Shown: positions 8,660 to 20,462, counted from the stretch's first letter. The stretch is DNA of 64,000 bases from Pseudacidovorax intermedius (GCF_003350475.1 NZ_QQAV01000001.1:922836-986835), one strand, 5' to 3'. Numbers and translations: made by a program. Notes: generated from the sequence alone by a model not told the origin.

Positions 8660-8949
8660 GGCTTGTTTGCGTCCGCGCGGGCCTGGAGCCGGGCGCGGCG
8701 CTCAACAAATCGGGCCTCGACCTCGTCGGCGCTGGCGTGCTGGCCGGCGGCGCGTTGTGCGCGGGCCGTGGCCACCTTGTCCTGCAGGAAAGCGTCGTAG
8801 TCCCTCGCGTCTCGCTGACGCTGGACGAAGTCGCGCATGAGTTCCCGGACGATCTGCGAAGCCGGCCGGTCGCTGGCCTGCGCCTCCGCCATGAAGGCGT
8901 CGCGCAGTTCCGGCTCGAGTTTCATGGTGAAGACGGCTTCCTTGGGCAT
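8656..8949 (-). CDS. Antitoxin of the ParE/RelE pair, ribbon-helix-helix type
   Basis: A 97-residue protein starting MPKEAVFTMKLEPELRDAFM and continuing through a short helix pair (ASQIVRELMRDFV), which fits a ribbon-helix-helix DNA-binding N-terminus. The charged C-terminal tail (EVEARFVERRARLQARAD) would wrap the toxin. The antitoxin precedes the toxin as usual, and a ribosome-binding site (AGGAG) and a promoter-like pair lie just upstream. It probably represses its own operon. Confidence 0.85.
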   Translation of the reverse strand: MPKEAVFTMKLEPELRDAFMAEAQASDRPASQIVRELMRDFVQRQRDARDYDAFLQDKVATARAQRAAGQHASADEVEARFVERRARLQARADANKP

Positions 8950-8962
8950 GGTGGCTCCTGAA

Positions 8963-8992
8963 AACGTAGGGACGATGTCTCTATTTTGTCAG
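8963..8992 (-). promoter_or_regulatory. Putative promoter of the toxin-antitoxin pair
   Basis: Read on the minus strand, CTGACA (8992-8987) and TACGTT (8968-8963) are separated by 18 bases, and the antitoxin ATG follows 14 bases later behind AGGAG. The AT-rich spacer stands out from the surrounding sequence. This is a reading by eye without experimental support. Confidence 0.45.
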
Positions 8993-9002
8993 TACCTCGT
9001 CA

Positions 9003-9815
9003 TCACCGGGGCATCTCGCCGAAGCGGCCGTGCCGCCCCGCCCCCGCCGCAAAGCGCGCAGCGCCCGCCTCACCCTCGGCAAAGAACATCGGCACGCCGT
9101 TCGCGCCCTCCTGCCGCAGTGCCTCGTCCAGCGGCAGGTCCCACTGCACATAGGCGGAGCGACGGTCGGCCCGCATGCATTGCTGCGGAAAGGCCGCCAG
9201 CTCGCGCGCCCAGGCCTGGGCGGCGAACAGGGCGCTGCCGCGCGGCACGACGCGGTTGACCAGGCCCATGGCCAGCGCCTCGTCGGCGGGCACGGGCCGG
9301 CCGCTGAGGATCAGGTCCATCGCCCGGCCCATGCCGATCAGGCGCGGCAGCCGCACGGTGCCGCCGTCGATCAGCGGCACGCCCCAGCGGCGGCAGAAGA
9401 CGCCCATCACGGCGTCGTCGGCGGCGACGCGCAGGTCGGCCAGCAGGGCCAGTTCCAGGCCGCCGGCCACGGCATAGCCCTCGATGGCGGCGATCAGCGG
9501 CTTGGACAGCGCCATGCGCGTGGGGCCCATGGGGCCGGGGCCCTCACCGCGGACATCCAGCGCATTGCGCGCGGCCGGGTCGGTGGCGGCCGCCAGGTCG
9601 GCGCCAGCGCAGAAGTGGCCGCCGGCGCCGGTGAGCACCGCCACCCGCAGGGCATCGTCGGTCTCGAAGCGTTCGAAGGCCTCGCGCAGTGCTTCGGCCG
9701 TGGCGCCGTCGACGGCATTGCGCTTGTGCGGGCGGTCGAGGGTGATGGTGCAGATGGGGCCGTCGGCGGCGTAATGCACGCTGGTCTGCAGGGCAGATGC
9801 GGAAAGATCGGTCAT
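9003..9815 (-). CDS. Crotonase-family protein (enoyl-CoA hydratase-like)
   Basis: A 270-residue crotonase fold protein. The oxyanion-hole region GHFCAGADL and the first acid GYAVAGGLELAL are intact. The second catalytic position, normally PE in hydratases, reads FCRRWGVPLIDGG, so one of the two glutamates of a classical hydratase is missing. That motif is frequent in a crotonase subfamily of undefined reaction. It lies 48 bases downstream of the large LuxR-type regulator gene and is probably co-transcribed with it. The reaction is therefore left open. Confidence 0.85.
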   Translation of the reverse strand: MTDLSASALQTSVHYAADGPICTITLDRPHKRNAVDGATAEALREAFERFETDDALRVAVLTGAGGHFCAGADLAAATDPAARNALDVRGEGPGPMGPTRMALSKPLIAAIEGYAVAGGLELALLADLRVAADDAVMGVFCRRWGVPLIDGGTVRLPRLIGMGRAMDLILSGRPVPADEALAMGLVNRVVPRGSALFAAQAWARELAAFPQQCMRADRRSAYVQWDLPLDEALRQEGANGVPMFFAEGEAGAARFAAGAGRHGRFGEMPR

Positions 9816-9863
9816 GGGCGAGGCTCCCGGTTGAAAAGGTCTGCGGCCGACAAGGCGCCCGCC

Positions 9864-12536
9864 CTACCGCACCACACCCGCCTGCCGCGCCAGCGCCACC
9901 GCCTGCGTGCGGCTGCGGGCGCCGAGCTTGAGGTTGATGTTGCGCAGGTGCGTGCGCACGGTGCTGTCCGAGACGAACAGCTTCTCGGCCATGGCCGCGT
10001 TGGAGTAACCGGCGGCCAGCAGTTCCAGCACGCGGATCTCCTTGCGGGTCAGCGGCTCGGCCAGGGGCGCGGGCGATGCGTCGCCGGCCGCCGGCTCGTC
10101 CTCGTGCACCTCGCCGAAGGCGGCGGCCAGGCGTGCCACATGGTCGGCATAGATGGGCCCGGCCTCGTCCAGCCGGGCTCGGTCGGCCTGCAGGGCGCGC
10201 AGCAGCGGTGCCAGCGCGGGCCCCTCGTCCAGCAGCAGCCGCACGAAGCCTTCGCGTGCGGTCTCGGCCAACACGGCGGCGAGCGTCGTCTGCGCCTCGG
10301 CCGCTGCACCGGCACGCGCATGGGCCAGCGCCAGCAGCACGCGCAGCTTGAGCGCCCGGTGCCGCCGCGCCTGCGTGTCGGCCTCGGCGATGGCCGGTGC
10401 CAGCGCCTGCCGCACGCCTGCCGCATCGCCGAAGCGCAGCTGCCAGCGCCAACGGCCGATGGCGATGTCGTCCACCTGGTGGGCCGGCAGGTTGAGGCGG
10501 CGCACGCGGTCCCACACGGCGGCGTCGTCGGCACGCTCCAGCATGTCGGCGGCGGCCTCGCGGTTGCCCTGCAGCATCAGGAGGCGCGCGTGCTCCAGCT
10601 TGGCGCTGGCCACCACGCGCGGCAGCTGGCGGTCGTGGCCCAGGTATTCCAGCTCGGTCAGCAGCTGGAAGGCGCTGTCCACATCGCCCTGCAGGAAGGC
10701 GATGCGTGCCCGCATGCGGTAGGCCGCGATCACATGGTCGGGCAAGCCCACATCGCGGGCCAGCGGCAGGTACACGCTCAGCAGGTGCTCGGCGCCGGCC
10801 AGGTCGTCGCTTTCGTACAGCACGCCGGCATGCAGCACGCCGGCCCAGGCATTGCCCTGCGTGGGGTTGTACGAGGCGCTGCGCGGCGTCGCGGTTAGCG
10901 CCACGCGAAAGCGCGCGGCGGCCTGGCGCAGCCGACCTTCGGCCAGATCGAGCACGCCTTCCATCGCCTCGGTGTACATGCGGTTGAAGATGCTGCCGGC
11001 CTGGCTGCGGCGGGCGGCGTCGAGCAGGCGGTGGGCCTCGTGCTGCTCGCCCATCACCGAGACGATGTAGGCCATGGCATTGGCCAGCGCGCTGTCGGCG
11101 AAGGCGCGGCAGGTGGGCAGGCGACGCAGGTTGGCCTGGCCGACGGGGTAGGCGTCCTCGGGATGGTCCATCATGGCCAGCAGCAGCGGCTGCAGGCCGT
11201 TGACGTGGGCGCGCACGGCGGCGTCCTCGCTGGTCTCGCAGCCGCTGGCGCGTAGCCGCTGCAGCGCCTGCCAGGGCCCGCGGGTGAAGCATTCGGCCCA
11301 GGTGGCCACCATCTGCAGCAGCGGTTGGCCGGCCAGCTGCTCGGGCGGCAGCGCGGCGAACCAGCGGTCCAGCAGGCGCATGCGCCCTTCCTCCAGGAAG
11401 CGCTCGGCATGGCGTGCCAGCAGGGTCAGCGCATGCGGATGGTCGCCGCCTTCGATGGCATGGTCGATGGCGGGCACCGGCCGGCCCTGGGCTTCGTACC
11501 AGCCCGAGGCCGCCAGGTGCAGCCGCGCCACGTCGCCGGGCCGCTCGCGCGCCAGCTGGGCGCGCAGGAAGTCGGCGAACAGGCTGTGGTAGCGGTAGCT
11601 GCGCGCATCGCTGGCCAGCGGCGCGAGGAAGAGGTGGCCCGCCTCCAGCTGCGCGAGCATCGCCGTGCAATCGGCGCGCGGCGCCACGGCCGCGCACACC
11701 TGTGCGTCGAGCACGCGCAGCACGCTGGTGCGCAGCAGGAAGTCGCGCACCTCCTCGCTCTGCTGGGCCAGCACGTCCTCGGCCAGGTAGTCGGCCACCG
11801 CGCGGTCGGAGCCCGAGAAGCGCTCGACGAAGTCGCAGCCTTCGGCGCCGTGGCGTTGCAGCGCCAGCGAGGCCAGCCACAGCGCGCCGGCCCAGCCCTC
11901 GGTCTTGGCGAGCAGCCGCTCCAGCGTGTCGCGCGGCAGCGCCTCGCCTCGCAGGCGGAAGAATTCCTCCGCCTCGGCGGGCGAGAAGCGCAGCAGGGCG
12001 GCGTCGATCTCCAGCAACTGGCCGCGCGCCCGCAGCCGGCCCAGGCCCAGGTCGGGCAGGCTGCGCGAGCCGATCACCAGCTGGGCTTGGCGTGGCAGGC
12101 CGTCGAGCAGTTGCCGCACCAGGCCGATGACGGCGGGCGACTGCAGCACCTCGAAGTCGTCGAGGAAAAGCGCGAAGGGCAGCGCGTCATGGCCCAGCGC
12201 GGCGATGGGGTCGCCCCGGCCGCTGCCCGGTGCGGGCTCGATGCCCAGGGCCTGCACCGCGGCGGCCAGGCCCTGCAGGAAGCGCGGCACGTCGTTGTCG
12301 GCGCCGTCCAGCGTGAGCCAGGCGGTGGCGATGCCCTCGGCCTCGAAGCGGTCGCGCATCTGGCGCATGGCCGTGGTCTTGCCGAAGCCGGCCGGCGCGC
12401 GCACCAGCAGCAGCCGGGCGCGGGCCGCCTCGTGCACCTGCCGAGCGATGGCCTGCCGCAGCACCTGCGCCGCTGGCGGTGCGGGTGGGCTGAGCTTGGC
12501 GGGCTGGACGGGCACGGAAGGCGGCGGGGCGGACAT
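9864..12536 (-). CDS. Large ATP-binding LuxR-family regulator (AlkS/MalT type)
   Basis: An 890-residue STAND-class regulator. An N-terminal NACHT-like ATPase carries Walker A in APAGFGKTTAM (about residues 47-57) and a Walker-B-like LFLDDFEVL. A long helical repeat region follows, then a C-terminal LuxR helix-turn-helix (LTRKEIRVLELLAAGYSN ... FVSDSTVRTHLRNIN, about 825-875). The length and layout match MalT and AlkS, inducer- and ATP-dependent activators. It is divergent from the FadB-like gene, with a TCGTC-N6-GACGA palindrome between them. I infer that it controls the surrounding acyl-CoA genes; the inducer may be an acid or its CoA ester. Confidence 0.9.
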   Translation of the reverse strand: MSAPPPSVPVQPAKLSPPAPPAAQVLRQAIARQVHEAARARLLLVRAPAGFGKTTAMRQMRDRFEAEGIATAWLTLDGADNDVPRFLQGLAAAVQALGIEPAPGSGRGDPIAALGHDALPFALFLDDFEVLQSPAVIGLVRQLLDGLPRQAQLVIGSRSLPDLGLGRLRARGQLLEIDAALLRFSPAEAEEFFRLRGEALPRDTLERLLAKTEGWAGALWLASLALQRHGAEGCDFVERFSGSDRAVADYLAEDVLAQQSEEVRDFLLRTSVLRVLDAQVCAAVAPRADCTAMLAQLEAGHLFLAPLASDARSYRYHSLFADFLRAQLARERPGDVARLHLAASGWYEAQGRPVPAIDHAIEGGDHPHALTLLARHAERFLEEGRMRLLDRWFAALPPEQLAGQPLLQMVATWAECFTRGPWQALQRLRASGCETSEDAAVRAHVNGLQPLLLAMMDHPEDAYPVGQANLRRLPTCRAFADSALANAMAYIVSVMGEQHEAHRLLDAARRSQAGSIFNRMYTEAMEGVLDLAEGRLRQAAARFRVALTATPRSASYNPTQGNAWAGVLHAGVLYESDDLAGAEHLLSVYLPLARDVGLPDHVIAAYRMRARIAFLQGDVDSAFQLLTELEYLGHDRQLPRVVASAKLEHARLLMLQGNREAAADMLERADDAAVWDRVRRLNLPAHQVDDIAIGRWRWQLRFGDAAGVRQALAPAIAEADTQARRHRALKLRVLLALAHARAGAAAEAQTTLAAVLAETAREGFVRLLLDEGPALAPLLRALQADRARLDEAGPIYADHVARLAAAFGEVHEDEPAAGDASPAPLAEPLTRKEIRVLELLAAGYSNAAMAEKLFVSDSTVRTHLRNINLKLGARSRTQAVALARQAGVVR

Positions 12537-12597
12537 GGAACGAGGCGGTGCGCGTGGCGCGGAGTGACAAAAGCCGCGCGGCGGCGGCCGGCCACTT

Positions 12598-12613
12598 TCG
12601 TCGGTTTGGACGA
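12598..12613. promoter_or_regulatory. TCGTC-N6-GACGA operator, site 1
   Basis: TCGTCGGTTTGGACGA is a perfect inverted repeat with 5-base arms. A -10-like TAGACT (12637-12642) starts 24 bases after it, and the FadB-like GTG start is 70 bases from it. The repeat would lie about 44 bases upstream of the transcription start, the position of an activator touching RNA polymerase. It also lies 62 bases from the divergent LuxR-type gene. Confidence 0.7.
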
Positions 12614-12683
12614 TGGCCGCAAGAAGGGGCGATTCCTAGACTGCCCCCGGCTTTCAGGCCAGAGACACCCAGGAGACAACACC

Positions 12684-14834
<2,151 letters not shown>

Positions 14835-14900
14835 CCGAACACGCGCCTTCGCCTGCCGCCCTGGCAGGCGCCCCTCACCACGACACAGGAGAGCCCCTTC

Positions 14901-15683
<783 letters not shown>

Positions 15684-15698
15684 CCGGTGCCGCAGTGC

Positions 15699-16115
15699 TC
15701 AGGATGCCGCAAAGGGATTGAACACCTCGACGGCCAGCGCATGAAAGTCCGCCACGTTGCGCGTAGCCACCGTCAGGCCGTGCACCTGGGCGGTGGCGGC
15801 GATCATGGCGTCTTCGTAAAGCGTGTCGGACTTCCGGTGCATCAGCCGCGCCCAGGCCCGGAAAGCCCCGGCGTCCATGGGCAGGACGTTGTAGGCGCTG
15901 GCGATCTGCGCGAGCCATGCCTCGATCTCCTGGGCCTTGGCCGCGTCCTGCTCCTTCGTCAGCTCGATGCCGGCCTGGATCTCGCCGAGCGTGACCGCCG
16001 AAAGATGCAGCTGCGCATCGTCCAGCGACTTCAACCAGGCCACCACCGCGCCGTGCGGGCGCAGGCGGCGCAGTTCGGAGACGACGTTGGTGTCGAGCAG
16101 GTAGCCCTGCGTCAC
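15699..16115 (-). CDS. vapC: PIN-domain toxin (VapC-like)
   Basis: A 138-residue ribonuclease-type toxin starting at GTG 16115. PIN-domain acids are visible: Asp in GYLLDTNVVSEL, Glu in LGEIQAGIE, and Asp in DTLYEDAMIAATA, with a final Asp near VATRNVADF. VapC toxins cut tRNA or rRNA. The GTG overlaps the antitoxin stop codon (GTGA, 16112-16115), showing translational coupling. The upstream open reading frame extends further, but the start chosen is where family similarity begins. The pair sits between the HSD10-like gene and the MarR gene. Confidence 0.88.
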   Translation of the reverse strand: MTQGYLLDTNVVSELRRLRPHGAVVAWLKSLDDAQLHLSAVTLGEIQAGIELTKEQDAAKAQEIEAWLAQIASAYNVLPMDAGAFRAWARLMHRKSDTLYEDAMIAATAQVHGLTVATRNVADFHALAVEVFNPFAAS

Positions 16116-16369
16116 CGCTGCGGCTCCACCTTGCGCCGACGCGCCTGACCGCGCGGCGGTACCAGCAGGTCGGTGCGGCCGTCGTCCGACAGCAGCAGTT
16201 GCTTGAGCGACGGACGGGCCGCCGACTGCAGCCGGCGCCATTCCTGCACCGGCACCAGCACGGCCGCCTCGGCGCCACGGCGGGTCACCATCTGCGGGCC
16301 TTGCTCGAGGCAGGCATCGAGGAATTCGCTGAACCGCGCCTTGGCGTCCTGGACGGGCCATGTGTGCAT
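16112..16369 (-). CDS. Phd/YefM-type antitoxin
   Basis: An 85-residue antitoxin with the Phd/YefM N-terminus: WPVQDAKARFSEFLDACLEQGPQMVTRRG, then AAVLVPVQEWRRL. The basic C-terminus (RGQARRRKVEPQR) would contact the toxin. Family members bind their operator as dimers and are degraded by proteases. It is encoded directly before the PIN toxin with a four-base overlap. A strong -35-like TTGACA lies upstream. Confidence 0.87.
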   Translation of the reverse strand: MHTWPVQDAKARFSEFLDACLEQGPQMVTRRGAEAAVLVPVQEWRRLQSAARPSLKQLLLSDDGRTDLLVPPRGQARRRKVEPQR

Positions 16370-16402
16370 CGGAAAGCTCCCTGTTGAACTGGTCAGGCAA
16401 CT

Positions 16403-16431
16403 AGTCTGTCAGCAGGACCCTGGGCTGTCAA
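16403..16431 (-). promoter_or_regulatory. Putative promoter of the vapBC-like pair
   Basis: On the minus strand a consensus TTGACA (16431-16426) is followed after 17 bases by CAGACT (16408-16403). The antitoxin ATG (16369) lies 33 bases further on. The -35 match is perfect and the -10 match weak. Confidence 0.5.
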
Positions 16432-16516
16432 ACGAGAGACTTTGCGGCCCGTCCCCCGGCGGGGTTCGGCTCGCTCGCATCCAGGCTGCAGTCACGGCGC
16501 AAATCGATACCCTCCA

Positions 16517-16538
16517 AATCGTTGGAATTCAAATGATT
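16517..16538. promoter_or_regulatory. MarR-type operator palindrome
   Basis: A 22-base near-perfect palindrome centred on GAATTC (16525-16530), with outer arms AATC/GATT and only two mismatched pairs. It is AT-rich against a very GC-rich background and ends 17 bases before the MarR gene ATG, so the bound protein would cover the promoter or leader. Autorepression is inferred. Confidence 0.65.
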
Positions 16539-16555
16539 CGCCTATCATCCTCCCC

Positions 16556-17014
16556 ATGGATGACGACACCCCCGCCCTGCCCCGCCAGCGCTTCGGCATG
16601 CGTTTCGTCGTGCTGGCCCGTCGCTGGCGCCGGGCGCTGGACGCGCAACTTGCCGCCCTGGGCCTGACCGACGCGGGCTGGCCGCCCCTGATGTACCTGG
16701 CCGAGGCGGGGGGCGGGCTCACGCAGCGGGAGCTGGCCGAGCGCATCGGCATCGACGGCTCCAGCCTGGTGCGGCTGCTGGACCAGCATGCCCGCGCCGG
16801 CTGGATCGAGCGCCGCGACGATCCGCAGGACCGCCGCACCTGGCGGCTCTTCCTCACCCGCGACGGGCGCGCGGTGGTGCGGCGCATCCAGGCGGTGCTG
16901 GACCGGGTGGAAGGCCGCATGCTCGCCGGGCTGGACGACGCGCAGCTGCAGGCGCTGCTCGATGGCTTCGACCGTATCGGCGAAGGCATCGAGGCCATGG
17001 AGGCAGGGGAATGA
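16556..17014 (+). CDS. MarR-family transcriptional regulator
   Basis: A 152-residue winged-helix regulator. The helix-turn-helix (GLTQRELAERIGIDGSSLVRLLDQ, about residues 57-80) and wing (IERRDDPQDRRTWRLFLT) are clear, flanked by dimerisation helices. The ATG at 16556 follows an operator-like palindrome. An FUSC-family efflux gene starts 70 bases downstream on the same strand, the usual arrangement in which a phenolic or aromatic acid releases the repressor and induces its own efflux pump. The ligand is inferred only. Confidence 0.9.
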   Translation: MDDDTPALPRQRFGMRFVVLARRWRRALDAQLAALGLTDAGWPPLMYLAEAGGGLTQRELAERIGIDGSSLVRLLDQHARAGWIERRDDPQDRRTWRLFLTRDGRAVVRRIQAVLDRVEGRMLAGLDDAQLQALLDGFDRIGEGIEAMEAGE

Positions 17015-17084
17015 GCGCCTGCCCGGCCAATCCGAAGGGCGTCCAGTGAACGTCCGCCCCAACGTCCCTGCCGAAGGCACCTCC

Positions 17085-19028
17085 ATGTCCTTCGAGCGAG
17101 TCGCGCGCCGCTTCGGCTTCGAGCCTGCCCGCCTGGCGTTCACCCTGCGCACCGCGGCCGGCTCGGGCATGGCGCTGCTGCTGGCGGGCCTGCTGGGCCT
17201 GGACCATCCCCAATGGGCGGCCATGACCGTGTGGATCGCGGCACAGCCGCTGCGCGGCCACCTGATCGAGAAGAGCCTGTACCGCCTGCTGGGCACGGCC
17301 GCCGGTGCCCTCTACGGCGTGGCGCTGGTGGCCCTGGGCCACGGCTCGCCGGCGGTGCTGGTGCCCGGGCTGGCGCTGTGGGCCGGACTGTGCGCGGGCG
17401 CGGGCCAGCTGCTGCGCGGCTTTGCCAGCTACGGCACCTTGCTGGCCGGCTATTCGGCGGCGATGGTGGCGCTGCTCGACGCCAGCCATCCGACGCACAT
17501 CGCGGCCTTCGGCCTCGACCGGCTGCTGACCATCGGCCTGGGCGTGGTGGTGGCGCTGGCCGTGAGCCTGCGCTTCGCGGCCCGGCCGCCGGCCGATGCG
17601 CTGCACGTTCGCATGCGCACCCTCTGCCTGGATCGGCTGCGCGAACTGGCCGCCTGGGCGCGCACCGGGGCGCTGCCGGCGCACACGGCGCGCGACACCC
17701 AGCTGGCCGAACTGGCACGGCTGGAGGAAGGGCTGGAGCTGCAGGTCGCCGGCCGCCTCGATTCCCGCCGCGAGGTGCGTGCGCTGCGCCAGGCGCTGAC
17801 CGCCCAGGTCGGCCTGCTGCTTTGGTGGCCCGGGGCCCGGGCGCCGGCTCACACGGAGGGCGCTCCGCTGGTCGCGGCGCTGCAGACTGCGCTCGACGCC
17901 GCGGGCGCCGGCCGGCCCGTGGGCCCGGCGCTCCTGCAGGCCGCGACGGTCGCCGAGTCGCTGGACGCCGAACTGGCGGCCGTGCTGCGTCGCCTCGGCG
18001 AGGCGGCTTGCAGCATCGAAGGCCCTCACGGCAGCGCAAGCGCGCACGCGCGCGTCGGCACCGGTCCCGATGCGCGCCCCGCTTTCGAGCCGACCGTCGT
18101 GCTGCACCGCGACTGGATCGCCGCGCGCGAGACCTTCCTGCGCTCCGCCCTCACGCTCGGCCTCATCGGGGGGCTGTGGCTGGCGACCGGCTGGTCTGCG
18201 GCGCCGCTGCTCATGCTGGGCGTGGCGGTGATGACCACGCTCTTTTCCACCGCCGACGACCCGGCGCGGATCATGCGCTCGGTGTTCTGCGGCCAGTTGC
18301 TCGGCGCCGCCGCGGCGCTGGCGGTGCAGGCCCTGCTCTGGCCGTGGGTGGATGGTGCGGTCGGGCGGTTGCTGATGTGCCTGCCGCTGGTGCTGGCCGG
18401 CGCCTTCGTGCTGGCACATCCACGCACGGCGCGCTTCGGCTTCGACTTCAATCTCGTCGGCCTGCTGCTCCTGCAGCCCATGCATGCCCGGGCGTTCGCC
18501 TGGCCGACGGGGCTGGCCGAGGCGGCGGCGGTGGTGGCCGGGCCGCTGGTGGCGCTGGCGGCCTTCCGCCTCGTCTTTCCGCCGGGCGGCCGGCGTCGCT
18601 ATGCGCAGCTGTCGGCGCTGATGCGGGCGGAGGTCGCGGCCATGGCCGCACAGCCAAAGGCCTGGCAACGCGCCGCGGTGTGGCGGGCCCGATTGCAGCA
18701 CCGCGTGCTGCGCCTGGTCCGGTGCGCCGACGCGGCCGGGCTGGCCCCGGGGCGTGCCGCACGCGAAGGCCTGGCCGTGCTGGCCACCGGGCAGGCGGTG
18801 CTCGCGCTGGGGCAGATGCTGGCGCAGGACGCATGGCCCGACGCCGACCGCCGCCGCGCACAGGCCTGGCTGCGTCGGCTGGCCCGGCCCGTGCGCAGTC
18901 CGGCACAGGCCCACCGCCGAGGCCGCCTGCTGGCGCGCGATGCCTTGCGGCTGGGCCCCGCGCCTGCCGGGCCCCAGGTGGCGTCGGCGCTGCAGCACGC
19001 CGCCCGGGCGCTTGCGCAGGCGGGCTGA
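17085..19028 (+). CDS. FUSC-family (fusaric-acid-resistance / AaeB-like) transporter
   Basis: About 647 residues from ATG 17085; GTG 17046 would add 13. It has two hydrophobic blocks of roughly five or six membrane segments each (about residues 20-165 and 360-510) with cytoplasmic regions after each, the layout of FUSC/AaeB inner-membrane efflux proteins. The first block contains HPQWAAMTVWIAAQP, a family signature. Such pumps export aromatic carboxylic acids, usually with a membrane-fusion partner, and no partner gene is adjacent. It is probably co-transcribed with the MarR gene. Confidence 0.88.
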   Translation: MSFERVARRFGFEPARLAFTLRTAAGSGMALLLAGLLGLDHPQWAAMTVWIAAQPLRGHLIEKSLYRLLGTAAGALYGVALVALGHGSPAVLVPGLALWAGLCAGAGQLLRGFASYGTLLAGYSAAMVALLDASHPTHIAAFGLDRLLTIGLGVVVALAVSLRFAARPPADALHVRMRTLCLDRLRELAAWARTGALPAHTARDTQLAELARLEEGLELQVAGRLDSRREVRALRQALTAQVGLLLWWPGARAPAHTEGAPLVAALQTALDAAGAGRPVGPALLQAATVAESLDAELAAVLRRLGEAACSIEGPHGSASAHARVGTGPDARPAFEPTVVLHRDWIAARETFLRSALTLGLIGGLWLATGWSAAPLLMLGVAVMTTLFSTADDPARIMRSVFCGQLLGAAAALAVQALLWPWVDGAVGRLLMCLPLVLAGAFVLAHPRTARFGFDFNLVGLLLLQPMHARAFAWPTGLAEAAAVVAGPLVALAAFRLVFPPGGRRRYAQLSALMRAEVAAMAAQPKAWQRAAVWRARLQHRVLRLVRCADAAGLAPGRAAREGLAVLATGQAVLALGQMLAQDAWPDADRRRAQAWLRRLARPVRSPAQAHRRGRLLARDALRLGPAPAGPQVASALQHAARALAQAG

Positions 19029-19058
19029 GGTACCGCCGCGTCGCGTGGCCATCGAAAT

Positions 19059-19074
19059 TCGTCGCTTCGGACGA
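19059..19074. promoter_or_regulatory. TCGTC-N6-GACGA operator, site 2
   Basis: TCGTCGCTTCGGACGA is a perfect 5-base-arm inverted repeat. CAGAAT (19098-19103) starts 24 bases after it as a -10-like element, the same distance as at site 1. The thiolase ATG is 72 bases from the repeat. Confidence 0.7.
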
Positions 19075-19146
19075 GCGACGCCGCCGCCCTCGCCGCCCAG
19101 AATCCACGCGGACTTCCGACGAACCGCATTGGAGACTGGAGACACC

Positions 19147-20331
19147 ATGGCAGAAGCATTCATCGTCGCCGCCACCCGTACCGCCGGCGGCCGGCGCGGC
19201 GGCAAACTCTCGGGCTGGCACCCGGTGGACCTCGCGGCCCAGGTGATCGACGAACTGGTGCGCCGCGCCGACGCCGATCCGGCGCTGGTCGAGGATGTGA
19301 TCATGGGCTGCGTCAGCCAGGTGGGCCAGCAGGCCACCAACGTGGCGCGCAATGCGGTGCTGGCCTCCTCGCTGCCCGAGTCGGTGCCCGGCACCTCGGT
19401 CGACCGGCAGTGCGGCTCCTCGCAACAGGCGCTGCATTTCGCGGCCCAGGCGGTGATGAGCGGCAGCATGGACGTGGTGATCGCCGCTGGCGTGGAGAGC
19501 ATGTCGCGCGTGCCGATGTTCACGCCCAACGCGCTGCCGCTGAAGGCGGGCCTGGGCGGCTACATGAGCCCGGCCATGCAGAAGCGCTACCCTGGCGTCG
19601 AGTTCAGCCAGTTCATGGGCGCCGAGATGATGGCGAAGAAGTACGGCCTGTCGAAGGAGCAGCTCGACGTCTACGCGCTGCAGAGCCACCAGCGTGCCGT
19701 GGCTGCGACGAACGAGGGTCGCTTCGCCAGGGAGATCCTGGCGGTCGAGGCCCGCAGCGCCGAAGGCGGCGCCGAGGGCGAGGGCCAGCCGCATGCGGTG
19801 GACGAGGGCATCCGCTTCAACGCCACGCTGGAGGGCATCGCCGGCGTCAAGCTGATCCAGGAGGGCGGCCGCTGCACGGCGGCCACCGCCAGCCAGATCT
19901 GCGACGGCGCCACCGGCGTGATGGTGGTCAACGAGCGCGGCCTCAAGGCGTTGGGCGTCAAGCCGCTCGCGCGCATCCACCACATGACCATGATCGGCCA
20001 CGACCCGGTGATCATGCTGGAGGCGCCCATCCCCGCCACGCAGCGCGCGCTGCAGAAGGCCGGCATGAAGATCGACGACATCGACCTGTTCGAGGTCAAC
20101 GAGGCCTTCGCGCCCGTGCCCCTGGCCTGGCTGCAGGTGACGGGCGCCGACCCGGCGCGCCTGAACGTCAACGGCGGCGCCATCGCCCTGGGCCATCCGC
20201 TGGGCGCCTCGGGCACCAAGCTGATGACCACGCTCGTGCATGCCCTGCACGACCGCGGCGGCCGCTACGGCCTGCAGACCATGTGCGAAGGCGGCGGCAT
20301 GGCCAACGTGACCATCGTCGAGCGGCTTTGA
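19147..20331 (+). CDS. Acetyl-CoA acyltransferase (thiolase)
   Basis: A 394-residue type II thiolase. The acylated Cys is residue 89 (DRQCGSSQQALH), the His is 350 (ALGHPLGASG) and the second Cys is 380 (TMCEGGGMA), so the full catalytic set is present. Its length and loops fit the bacterial FadA/FadI-like degradative thiolases. It would cleave the 3-ketoacyl-CoA formed by the FadB-like and HSD10-like enzymes to acetyl- or propionyl-CoA plus a shortened chain. It has its own TCGTC-N6-GACGA site and is followed by the Liv transporter operon. Confidence 0.92.
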   Translation: MAEAFIVAATRTAGGRRGGKLSGWHPVDLAAQVIDELVRRADADPALVEDVIMGCVSQVGQQATNVARNAVLASSLPESVPGTSVDRQCGSSQQALHFAAQAVMSGSMDVVIAAGVESMSRVPMFTPNALPLKAGLGGYMSPAMQKRYPGVEFSQFMGAEMMAKKYGLSKEQLDVYALQSHQRAVAATNEGRFAREILAVEARSAEGGAEGEGQPHAVDEGIRFNATLEGIAGVKLIQEGGRCTAATASQICDGATGVMVVNERGLKALGVKPLARIHHMTMIGHDPVIMLEAPIPATQRALQKAGMKIDDIDLFEVNEAFAPVPLAWLQVTGADPARLNVNGGAIALGHPLGASGTKLMTTLVHALHDRGGRYGLQTMCEGGGMANVTIVERL

Positions 20332-20344
20332 GCCGCGGCCGGGC

Positions 20345-20407
20345 CATCTCCACGGGAGATGCACGCTCGGCGACCCTGGACCGTTCAGGCTGAGCCTGTC
20401 GAAGCCC
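20345..20407. repeat. Hairpin plus palindromic repeat copy 2
   Basis: CATCTCC-ACG-GGAGATG (20345-20361) forms a 7-bp hairpin just after the thiolase stop. The 29-base palindromic repeat at 20379-20407 is identical to that at 6181-6209. Together they fill the gap before the livG-like gene and may weaken read-through or stabilise the thiolase mRNA. Confidence 0.7.
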
Positions 20408-20462
20408 GGGCGCGGACCGGCGCGCGCCGGCCCTTCCATCACAACACCAGGGCAGGACTTCC

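Noticed and set aside
14851-14869. Hairpin GCCTGCC-GCCCT-GGCAGGC as a terminator between the FadB-like and SDR genes
   Set aside because: No T-run follows, and a ribosome-binding site and same-strand gene start 32 bases later; read-through is more likely.
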